DNA from: a bacterium A37T11
GTDB taxonomy: Bacteria; Bacteroidota; Bacteroidia; Sphingobacteriales; Sphingobacteriaceae
Length of the DNA: 64,000 nucleotides
NCBI GenBank assembly: GCA_900109895.1
Contig: FOBR01000001.1
Span: forward strand, 310,001 to 374,000
Reading direction: 5' to 3'
A program made the position numbers and the translations under genes. Below, piece after piece: positions 44,218 through 51,100 of this stretch (positions are counted from its first letter, which is position 1; the number at the start of each line of letters is the position of its first letter). The notes beneath the pieces are model-generated. The model did not search any database, was not told the DNA's origin, and worked only from the letters and a program-made list of their open reading frames with translations.

Positions 44218-46359
44218 ATGCAAAAAACTTCGTTTTTTCTTTTGTTCGCCATTGTGTTAAGCGGTTGCAATGACGAAAGTTCGTTTATAAAACCTGTCGC
44301 AAACATGAAATTAATGCCTTACCCCTCTACGCCAAAAGGCGATGTAACCGATGATTATTTTGACATAAAAGTATCCGATCCTTATCGCTGGCTTGAAGAT
44401 GATACTGCTTTAAATACTAAAAACTGGGTTGCCGCACAAAATGAAGTCACCGCCAGTTACCTGGCTCAAATCCCTTACAGGGATGCTATTAATACCCGTC
44501 TTAAAAAACTGTGGAATTACGAAAAATTTACGGCCCCATTTAAAGAGGGACCTTATACCTATTATTATAAAAATAATGGGCTACAGAATCAATTTGTCCT
44601 GTATCGCCAAAAAGAAACCAATACCGCCGAACTATTTCTGGACCCCAATAATTTCTCCAAGGATGGCACCACCTCACTGGCCGGCATTAGCTTTAGTAAG
44701 GACGGAAGCCTGGCGGCGTACCAACTATCAGAAGGGGGGTCTGATTGGCGTAATGTAAGGATTATTCGTACTTCCGACAAATCTCCGCTACAAGACACAC
44801 TGAAAGATGTTAAATTTAGCGACTTGTCCTGGAAGGGTAATGACGGTTTTTATTATAGCAGCTATGAAAAGCCTAAAGCTGGAAGTTCACTTTCTGGCCT
44901 AACCGAAAAGCACACTTTATATTACCATAAACTGGGCACCCCACAAAATTCCGATAAACCGATCTTTGGCGGAATGGCAACACCGCGTCGGTATATTAGC
45001 GCCGGGATTACTGAAGATGAACATTACCTCATTATTAATGCCGCAAATACCACTAGTGGCGGAGAATTATATATACAGGATTTGACCATTCCAGGCGCAC
45101 CGATCGTCCCTGTGGTCAATAATTTTGATAAAGAACACGCCATCATCGGAAATGATGGAAGTAAACTGTTCATTCAAACCAATCTCGGGGCACCCAACTA
45201 TAAAGTGGTCATTGCAGATGCCGCCTCACCGGGTCCCGAACATTGGAAAGATCTGATCCCGGAAACCGAAAATGTGCTCAGCGCATCTACTGGTGGCAAA
45301 AAAATCTTTGCCCATTACCTGAAAGATGCTACTTCGGTGGTGGAGCAATTTGACTACAGCGGCAAATTAGAGCGAACTATTAAATTGCCGGGGTTAGGTA
45401 CAGCCGACGGCTTCAGTGCAAAACAAGAAGACAAAGCACTTTATTATACCTTCACCTCCTACATTTTTCCGCCTACCATCTTTAGATATGACATTGCCAC
45501 AGGACAATCGGCGGTCTATAAAAAATCAGGTGTTGATTTTGATCCCTCAAAGTATGAATCAAAACAAGTTTTTTATGCATCCAAAGATGGAACAAAGGTT
45601 CCAATGATTATTACGCACAAAAAGGGAATAGCTCTTAACGGCCATAATCCAACCCTATTATATGGCTACGGCGGATTCAATATCAACCTCACCCCATCCT
45701 TCAGCACATCAACCATCATTTTACTGGAACAGGGTGGCATCTATGCCGTACCGAACCTGCGCGGTGGTGGTGAATATGGCGAAAAATGGCATATTGCCGG
45801 AACAAAGTTGCACAAACAAAATGTATTTGATGATTTTATAGCTGCTGCCGAATACCTTATTGCGCACCATTATACCTCTGCTGAACGATTGGCCATTTCA
45901 GGCGGATCCAATGGCGGTTTACTAGTAGGTGCTTGTATGACCCAAAAACCAGACTTATTTAAAGTGGCCTTCCCTGCTGTTGGCGTTATGGATATGCTGC
46001 GCTATGATAAGTTTACTGCAGGGGCAGGCTGGGCCTTTGACTACGGAACCGCCGCAGATTCAAAAGAAATGTTTGAATACCTCTATCGGTATTCACCATA
46101 CCATGCCCTAAAACCAGGCACCGCTTATCCGGCCACACTGGTAACCACGGCCGATCATGATGACCGGGTCGTGCCTGCCCATTCTTTCAAATTTGCCGCG
46201 CGCTTACAAGCGTATAACAAAGGCACAAACCCTGTACTGATCCGAATAGAAACGATGGCCGGACATGGCGCCGGAAAACCCACTGACAAAGTGATCCAGG
46301 AACAAGCCGATAAATGGGCGTTTATGTTTCAGAATATGAATCTCGGGTATGAATTATGA
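44218..46359 (+). CDS. Prolyl oligopeptidase (S9A) lipoprotein
   Basis: This 713-residue serine peptidase cuts after proline in short peptides. The lipobox VLSGCNDE (Cys at about 17) suggests it is membrane-anchored in the periplasm or outer membrane. An N-terminal segment (YPSTPKGDVTDDYFDIKVSDPYRWLEDD) and a beta-propeller (about 75-430) precede the alpha/beta-hydrolase domain. The nucleophile is Ser564 in SGGSNGGLL; TADHDDRVVP and AGHGAGKPTD hold the Asp and His of the triad. It stands alone. Confidence 0.95.
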   Translation: MQKTSFFLLFAIVLSGCNDESSFIKPVANMKLMPYPSTPKGDVTDDYFDIKVSDPYRWLEDDTALNTKNWVAAQNEVTASYLAQIPYRDAINTRLKKLWNYEKFTAPFKEGPYTYYYKNNGLQNQFVLYRQKETNTAELFLDPNNFSKDGTTSLAGISFSKDGSLAAYQLSEGGSDWRNVRIIRTSDKSPLQDTLKDVKFSDLSWKGNDGFYYSSYEKPKAGSSLSGLTEKHTLYYHKLGTPQNSDKPIFGGMATPRRYISAGITEDEHYLIINAANTTSGGELYIQDLTIPGAPIVPVVNNFDKEHAIIGNDGSKLFIQTNLGAPNYKVVIADAASPGPEHWKDLIPETENVLSASTGGKKIFAHYLKDATSVVEQFDYSGKLERTIKLPGLGTADGFSAKQEDKALYYTFTSYIFPPTIFRYDIATGQSAVYKKSGVDFDPSKYESKQVFYASKDGTKVPMIITHKKGIALNGHNPTLLYGYGGFNINLTPSFSTSTIILLEQGGIYAVPNLRGGGEYGEKWHIAGTKLHKQNVFDDFIAAAEYLIAHHYTSAERLAISGGSNGGLLVGACMTQKPDLFKVAFPAVGVMDMLRYDKFTAGAGWAFDYGTAADSKEMFEYLYRYSPYHALKPGTAYPATLVTTADHDDRVVPAHSFKFAARLQAYNKGTNPVLIRIETMAGHGAGKPTDKVIQEQADKWAFMFQNMNLGYEL

Positions 46360-46428
46360 ATGATGCATTATTAGGTGGGTAGAATTTAGGCCAGAAATTT
46401 GAGTTGATCACAAATTTCCGGCCCTGAG

Positions 46429-46472
46429 TTTTAAGCTATTCGATTTAAGCTTTCAGCTTTTAGCTTTTAGCT
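46429..46472. repeat. Short AGCTTTTAG repeats between convergent genes
   Basis: The stretch holds four to five imperfect copies of (TT)AGCTTT(T/C) in tandem (AAGCTTTCAGCTTTTAGC and so on) and ends at the stop of the outer-membrane gene. No hairpin with a T-tract is clear. It looks like a slippage-prone repeat. Confidence 0.5.
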
Positions 46473-47074
46473 CAAAACAGTCTGTAGCCGATTCCGAAAT
46501 TCCACAACCTTAATTTTTGTGGGTAGGAATCGTTCTTACTGAGGTCACTAAGCCCGTGCTCATAGCGCAGATCTGCCCGGAGTTTACCAATATCTACCCC
46601 AATACCTCCGGTGATTGCCCATGCTTGGTTTTTATATTGGTCTGTGTGCATCACATTTTTGAATGCATCGCCAATTCCTTTATTAGTTAGGAAAGAAACT
46701 ACTGGCCCTGCTTGTATCCGGAAACCAATAGGGCCCAGTCCAATCCGGGTACCTAACAACAATGGAAGATCTAGGCTTGTAAAGGTTACCTTTGCAGTAG
46801 CTTCACCTCCATTCTCATCTTTAAATTTTGCATCCGCACTCTTTCCCGTTAAGTATAATTCAGGTTGGAAATGCAGTCCCACTGCGCCAAACCTTGCATA
46901 AAATCCAGCCTGATAACCCGTGCGGGTATCGCTTGAGAGCAAATCCTTACTTGAGGGAATGGAAGAAAAATTTAATGCACCCTTAATACCAAATTGTATG
47001 GAAGGAATTAATTGTGCCTGCGCGGCAACACAAGTCAATGCCAGCAAATAAATAGATAAATAAATTTTTTTCAT
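46472..47074 (-). CDS. Outer membrane beta-barrel protein (PorT-like family)
   Basis: This 200-residue protein has a signal peptide (MKKIYLSIYLLALTCVAAQAQ). An eight-stranded-type barrel follows with alternating hydrophobic residues (FGIKGALNFSSIPSS, YQAGFYARFG, LHFQPELYLTGKSA, LDLPLLLGTRIG, LRADLRYEHGLSDL) and ends in the aromatic IGYRLF. This is the generic PorT-like/outer-membrane-barrel family, not T9SS PorT specifically. The ATG at 47074 is chosen over TTG at 47083. It stands alone; the function is unknown. Confidence 0.85.
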   Translation of the reverse strand: MKKIYLSIYLLALTCVAAQAQLIPSIQFGIKGALNFSSIPSSKDLLSSDTRTGYQAGFYARFGAVGLHFQPELYLTGKSADAKFKDENGGEATAKVTFTSLDLPLLLGTRIGLGPIGFRIQAGPVVSFLTNKGIGDAFKNVMHTDQYKNQAWAITGGIGVDIGKLRADLRYEHGLSDLSKNDSYPQKLRLWNFGIGYRLF

Positions 47075-47182
47075 AATGATCAATCAAAGTCTAATTTGGT
47101 AAATTTTTGGTAAAAATACTCACAATTTTCGGGCCTAAAATTTTTTAACGACTCCCTTGTTATTTACAGGCTTGATTTTTGC

Positions 47183-47203
47183 TATTTTTGCTATAAAGGA
47201 GGT
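47183..47203 (+). promoter_or_regulatory. -7 box and strong Shine-Dalgarno of the CsbD-like gene
   Basis: TATTTTTG (47183-47190) fits TAnnTTTG. AAAGGAGGT (47195-47203), a full anti-16S match, lies five bases before the ATG at 47208. Such strong ribosome sites are rare in this phylum and decide the start. Confidence 0.65.
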
Positions 47204-47207
47204 AAAA

Positions 47208-47423
47208 ATGGCCAGTATTAATTTAAGTGCGTCTGAGTGGGGTATTCTTAAATTGAAATTTCAGCGTAAATACAATCATCTCAATGATGCAGATCTATAT
47301 CTTGAGCCAGGAGAAGAAGATGCATTGATAGATCGTCTCGCCAAACGTATCCATCGTGATCGGGCATACGTGCTCTTTACCCTTAAAAAAGGGTTATCCG
47401 ATTTGGAAAGCAACCGTCTTTGA
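47208..47423 (+). CDS. Small CsbD-like stress protein
   Basis: The 71-residue charged protein, read from the ATG after a strong Shine-Dalgarno site, shows SEWGILKLKFQRKYNHLNDADLYLEPGEEDALIDRLAKRI. This follows the CsbD pattern (W, KxKxKY, LTDDDL, EGxxDxLxxRLxxR). CsbD proteins are abundant general-stress proteins of unknown biochemical role. The match is by pattern and is imperfect. It converges on trmB with a two-base gap. Confidence 0.6.
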   Translation: MASINLSASEWGILKLKFQRKYNHLNDADLYLEPGEEDALIDRLAKRIHRDRAYVLFTLKKGLSDLESNRL

Positions 47424-47425
47424 CC

Positions 47426-48076
47426 TTATAAAAGCTGCCATTTGAGGTAATTTATATTTTTACCCGTGGTTAAGTATTTTCTCTCGTAATACGTTTTGAT
47501 GGCCAGTACCTCGTTCAAAAAAGTTGAATTGTATAAATCATTTGTGTTAACAAGGATAGGTAGTGAATGCGCAGATAACACCTCAAGTGTATAAGTAAAT
47601 AGGTCATCATTGTCTGTTTTGAGATGCACAGGACTACCCGGTGCCAAGACAGCCTTGTACCGATCAAGGAAAGGAGGCGCCGTAAGCCGTTTTTTTTCCC
47701 GGCTCTTTTGAGGTTGCGGATCTGGAAAGGTAATCCAAATTTCACTAACTTCCCCTTCATCAAAATAGTCTATGATGTTTTCAATTTGAATACGCAGAAA
47801 AGCCACATTACGTATATTTTCTTCCATGGCCGTTTTTGCTCCCCTCCACAATCGGTTTCCCTTATAATCAACTCCGATAAAATTTTTATCAGGAAACAGC
47901 AGAGCCATATTTACACTATACTCCCCCTTGCCACAAGCCAGCTCAAGTATTATGGGACTATTGTTACCAAAGTGGCCCTGTGCCCAATGACCTTTCATTT
48001 TTTTTCCTTCATCCTTTTGAAATACATTTTCAAAAGTGGCTATTTCGGCAAATTTTCTAAGTTTATCCTTTCCCAT
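47426..48076 (-). CDS. trmB: tRNA (guanine-N7)-methyltransferase
   Basis: This 216-residue SAM-dependent enzyme methylates G46 of tRNA. SAM motif I is [17 protein letters not shown], followed by [17 protein letters not shown]. The TrmB signature [27 protein letters not shown] and KTDND are present. The start at 48076 ([12 protein letters not shown]) is the family start; extra codons up to 48136 run into the divergent fcl gene. It shares a 43-bp promoter region with fcl. Confidence 0.94.
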   Translation of the reverse strand: MGKDKLRKFAEIATFENVFQKDEGKKMKGHWAQGHFGNNSPIILELACGKGEYSVNMALLFPDKNFIGVDYKGNRLWRGAKTAMEENIRNVAFLRIQIENIIDYFDEGEVSEIWITFPDPQPQKSREKKRLTAPPFLDRYKAVLAPGSPVHLKTDNDDLFTYTLEVLSAHSLPILVNTNDLYNSTFLNEVLAIKTYYERKYLTTGKNINYLKWQLL

Positions 48077-48082
48077 AAACGG

Positions 48083-48102
48083 CAAAAATAACCTTATCTT
48101 TG
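48083..48102. promoter_or_regulatory. Back-to-back divergent -7 boxes of trmB and fcl
   Basis: On the minus strand TATTTTTG (48090-48083) precedes trmB. On the plus strand TATCTTTG (48095-48102) precedes fcl. Both match TAnnTTTG and are four bases apart, so the -33 regions of each promoter overlap the other. Confidence 0.5.
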
Positions 48103-48119
48103 TGCTAAGAAATGATTTT

Positions 48120-49046
48120 GTGGAAAAAAATGACAAGATTTATATAGCCGGTCACCGGGGCATGGTCGGCTCAGCCATAGTACGCAGCCTTAAAAAGGAA
48201 GGCTTTACGAACTTAGTGACTAAAAGTTCTGCGGAGCTGGACTTGCGGAATCAGCAAGATGTGTATGATTTCTTTGCTGTTGAACGACCTGAATACGTAT
48301 TTATGGCTGCCGCAAAAGTGGGTGGCATTGTAGCCAACAATACCTATCGGGCCGATTTTTTGTTCGAAAATCTGGAGATTCAGAATAACGTGATCAAGGC
48401 CTCTCATCAAAACCAAGTGCGTAAATTACTTTTCTTGGGTTCCAGTTGCATTTACCCCAAAATGGCGCCGCAACCTCTTAAAGAAGAGTACCTGCTCACA
48501 GGACCCCTTGAAAGCACCAATGAGCCTTACGCCATTGCAAAAATAGCAGGCATTAAGCTTTGTGAAGCCTTTCGCGCCCAGTATGGCAGCAATTTTATTT
48601 CGGTGATGCCCACCAATTTATATGGGTTAAATGATAATTACCATCCCGAAAACTCCCATGTGCTTCCCGCCCTTATCCGCAGATTTCATGAGGCAAAAAC
48701 AAAACAAAAGCCTGAGGTTGTAATTTGGGGCACCGGAAAACCGTTAAGGGAATTTTTATTTGCCGACGACCTGGCAAATGCCTGTCTGTTTTTGATGGAG
48801 AACTATGACGAGCCTGGATTTATCAATATAGGAACTGGTCATGACCTTAGCATTAAGGATTTGGCCATTTTGATCAAAGACATTATAGGTTATAAAGGTG
48901 CTCTTAAATTTGATTCTTCAAAGCCTGACGGCACTCCGCGCAAATTAATGGATGTTAGCAAACTTACAAGTCTGGGCTGGAAATACAGCACAGAATTGGA
49001 AGATGGTATTAAACTGGCTTACGAAGATTTTCAAAAAGCTTATTGA
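48120..49046 (+). CDS. fcl: GDP-L-fucose synthase
   Basis: This 308-residue epimerase/reductase of the SDR superfamily converts GDP-4-keto-6-deoxymannose to GDP-L-fucose with NADPH. The N-terminal nucleotide motif GHRGMVGSA is at about 11-19. The catalytic Tyr137/Lys141 are in [11 protein letters not shown], with the Ser in LGSSCIYPK. The start is GTG at 48120 ([13 protein letters not shown]), because the ATG at 48112 is in another frame. The preceding enzyme gene, gmd, is not in the window. It would serve surface polysaccharide synthesis. Confidence 0.93.
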   Translation: MEKNDKIYIAGHRGMVGSAIVRSLKKEGFTNLVTKSSAELDLRNQQDVYDFFAVERPEYVFMAAAKVGGIVANNTYRADFLFENLEIQNNVIKASHQNQVRKLLFLGSSCIYPKMAPQPLKEEYLLTGPLESTNEPYAIAKIAGIKLCEAFRAQYGSNFISVMPTNLYGLNDNYHPENSHVLPALIRRFHEAKTKQKPEVVIWGTGKPLREFLFADDLANACLFLMENYDEPGFINIGTGHDLSIKDLAILIKDIIGYKGALKFDSSKPDGTPRKLMDVSKLTSLGWKYSTELEDGIKLAYEDFQKAY

Positions 49047-49058
49047 GGTCTCAAAACG

Positions 49059-49547
49059 TTAATACGTTTCACTGTATGGAGGAATACCGTAATCTACTTC
49101 TTTGGTCTTGGTGCGTGAACGTTTCTTTGTACCAGCCGTATGCGATTTCGACCTGATAAAGTTAGTAATTTTATCAATGACACCGGCCACCCGATCTTTT
49201 GTGACTGCTCCAACCGCCGTTTGTGACAATAAAGCCACCATCACCTTTTTTAGGAAGCCCGCCTTCCGAAAAACAAAGCGATTTAGTACAAAGGGCACCC
49301 CAATGCGCAGCGATTTGGTAAACCAATCTTCATGATGATTTGGGTCAGGAGCAGGCAATCCAATCTTTGTTAGACGGGAGGGCAACCAAGAGGTAGCCGC
49401 GCGAAAAATACGCGCCGGGGCATCCAACTTATATTCCAGGTGTTCGTAAGATTCTTTGAAATATTTTTCCAAATCCCTACGTTGTACTTTTAGCCTCGTT
49501 ATTTCGGCTTTCAGCTCCGTTTGATTGCTTATTTTGTTCTTCGTCAT
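49059..49547 (-). CDS. Hypothetical protein, third gene of the YtxH/holin-like cluster
   Basis: I do not recognise a named family in this 162-residue protein. The N-terminal 45 residues form a charged helix (ELKAEITRLKVQRRDLEKYF). A mid segment (KAGFLKKVMVALLSQTAVGAV) may associate with the membrane, and the C-terminus is basic (SHTAGTKKRSRTKTKE). The ATG start at 49547 makes it overlap the upstream gene by 71 bp. A TTG at 49472 would remove the overlap but would lose the helix. It is always read together with the two genes before it. Confidence 0.65.
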   Translation of the reverse strand: MTKNKISNQTELKAEITRLKVQRRDLEKYFKESYEHLEYKLDAPARIFRAATSWLPSRLTKIGLPAPDPNHHEDWFTKSLRIGVPFVLNRFVFRKAGFLKKVMVALLSQTAVGAVTKDRVAGVIDKITNFIRSKSHTAGTKKRSRTKTKEVDYGIPPYSETY

Positions 49548-49902
49548 CGTCAGTATCGTTCCAATTTTTTAGTACCCGGGCTATGGTCAGTTCTGTCACC
49601 TTTTTTTCCAGCGCTTTGCGGGTCCAGGTAACCAGCAATATAAAAATAATGAAAAGCCCCCCTGTTGCCAGGAAACCCAGCGAGTTGCTATGCAGCAATT
49701 CACTGAGCCAGAAACCCAGAGATAAGCTAAAGAAAAAAAGTACAAATAGCGCCAAAAGGCCTCTTAACAAATCTGTAAATAAATCTGCAATGACCCTTGA
49801 CACACGGTCTGTCACTTGAAGAAGTACCAAATGCCTTCTATTGTTTGCGTACTCCTTTACCTTCCCGAAAAGTTCCTTTAGGGAAAATTTTTGCTCATCC
49901 AT
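49477..49902 (-). CDS. Holin-X-like two-helix membrane protein
   Basis: The 141-residue protein has two transmembrane helices (GLLALFVLFFFSLSLGFWL and LGFLATGGLFIIFILLVTW) flanked by charged ends: an N-terminal LKELFGKVKEYANNRRHLVLLQVTDRVSRV and a very acidic and polar C-terminus. The layout fits the phage-holin-like (Holin-X) family found in many bacterial chromosomes next to YtxH genes. There is no sign of a phage here. It follows the ytxH-type gene by 15 bp and overlaps the next gene by 71 bp. Confidence 0.7.
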   Translation of the reverse strand: MDEQKFSLKELFGKVKEYANNRRHLVLLQVTDRVSRVIADLFTDLLRGLLALFVLFFFSLSLGFWLSELLHSNSLGFLATGGLFIIFILLVTWTRKALEKKVTELTIARVLKNWNDTDDDEEQNKQSNGAESRNNEAKSTT

Positions 49903-49917
49903 GTATTAAGCCTATAT

Positions 49918-50187
49918 TCAGGCGTGTTCTTCAAACTCCTCTTGAAGATCTTGTTCACCTTTGCCTACTTTTGCCTTAATGGTAGAAATGACTTTTTCTT
50001 TCAAATCTGCCAATTGTTCTATCTGCTCTGCCGTCCGTTCTTTAATCGCATCTCCCAAATCCTTCAGTGAATCACTCAGCTTATCGCGTGTTTCTGAACC
50101 TTTATCAGGTGCAAACAAAATACCTAACGCTGCCCCAGCAGCCAATCCAGCTAATAATGCAGCTAAAATTTTCGAATTATCTTTCAT
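49918..50187 (-). CDS. YtxH domain-containing protein
   Basis: The 89-residue protein has an N-terminal Gly/Ala-rich hydrophobic segment [23 protein letters not shown], the YtxH hallmark with FAP(D/K)KG. A long charged helix follows ([33 protein letters not shown]). YtxH proteins are stress-associated in Bacillus; the function is unknown. It is the first gene of a three-gene minus-strand cluster, preceded by two inverted repeats. Confidence 0.85.
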   Translation of the reverse strand: MKDNSKILAALLAGLAAGAALGILFAPDKGSETRDKLSDSLKDLGDAIKERTAEQIEQLADLKEKVISTIKAKVGKGEQDLQEEFEEHA

Positions 50188-50229
50188 ACTATTTCCAATT
50201 AAATTATTTCAACGATCCTTTAAATGGTT

Positions 50230-50285
50230 GGTAATTTACATTACCTTCTATTTTTATATTACAAACAAACTAGCAAACAGTTTGC
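50230..50285. promoter_or_regulatory. Two inverted repeats upstream of the ytxH cluster
   Basis: GGTAAT/ATTACC (50230-50235 and 50240-50245, four-base spacer) and GCAAAC/GTTTGC (50273-50278 and 50280-50285, one-base centre) are perfect inverted repeats. They lie in the 113 bp between the ytxH-type gene and the enoyl-CoA hydratase gene. They could be operators for a stress regulator. Confidence 0.35.
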
Positions 50286-50300
50286 CAAAGATGCAAAATC

Positions 50301-51074
50301 CTAAAAGCGCGGTTTTCGTTTTTCAAGGAATGCCGATACTCCTTCTTTAAAATCGGCCGTACCAAAACAACTCGAAAACGCTGCTTTTTCGGTTTCATAG
50401 CCGTTCTCATTGGGTAATAACCCCGCATTTACAGCCTTTATAGCCGCAGCAACAGCACTTGCAGACCGTGAACCAATTACTGCCAACAAACCGTCAGCCC
50501 TCTCCAATAGCTCACCAGGTGCCCAAAGTTCATTGACCAATCCGATGTGCAGCGCCTGTTCTGCGGAGATCATTTCTCCCGTCAGGATCATTTGAAGGGC
50601 CCTGCCCCTACCCACCAGTTGCGTGAGGCGTTGCGTGCCGCCATATCCTGGTATCAGACCCAACGATACTTCGGGCAACCCCAGCCGCGCATGAGGTACC
50701 GAAAGCCGGATATGACACGCCATAGCGAGCTCCAGGCCTCCCCCCAGAGCAAAACCATTAATGGCCGCAATAAACGGCTTAGGGGCATGGTGTATCAGGT
50801 CAAATACCTGCGCCTGTCCTGTGGAAGCTAATTCATAGGCCTGATGGGCATCAAAATCAGCAAAATCAGCAATGTCAGCCCCAGCTACGAACGCCTTATT
50901 ACCGGCCCCTGTAATCACCACCCCTTTTATTCCATCATCACTCAGTACATCGCTGATCGCCTCGTGCAACTCAGCAAGCGTTTCCCGGTCCAAGGCATTT
51001 AACTTTGCCTCCCGGTTAATTGTTATATGACACGCTTGTGCATATTGAGCAACTAAAAGATGTTGAAATTTCAT
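50301..51074 (-). CDS. Enoyl-CoA hydratase/isomerase family protein
   Basis: This 257-residue crotonase-fold enzyme shows ITREAKLNALDRETLAEL, the oxyanion-hole motifs GNKAFVAGADIADF and FALGGGLELAMACHIRL, and then LPEVSLGLIPGYGGTQRL. The last two carry the Glu positions used by hydratases. It probably hydrates enoyl-CoA in fatty acid or branched-chain degradation. No other beta-oxidation gene is adjacent, so the exact substrate is open. It lies 26 bp after the DUF5686 gene on the same strand. Confidence 0.92.
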   Translation of the reverse strand: MKFQHLLVAQYAQACHITINREAKLNALDRETLAELHEAISDVLSDDGIKGVVITGAGNKAFVAGADIADFADFDAHQAYELASTGQAQVFDLIHHAPKPFIAAINGFALGGGLELAMACHIRLSVPHARLGLPEVSLGLIPGYGGTQRLTQLVGRGRALQMILTGEMISAEQALHIGLVNELWAPGELLERADGLLAVIGSRSASAVAAAIKAVNAGLLPNENGYETEKAAFSSCFGTADFKEGVSAFLEKRKPRF

Positions 51075-51100
51075 AAAAAGCTATTCAAGTAAGTCCTGGG

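Noticed and set aside
46472-47074. Barrel protein as T9SS PorT
   Set aside because: It matches only the generic outer-membrane barrel family and has no T9SS neighbour.
49477-49902. Holin-like gene as sign of a prophage
   Set aside because: No endolysin, capsid, integrase or att site is nearby; such genes occur widely on bacterial chromosomes next to YtxH.
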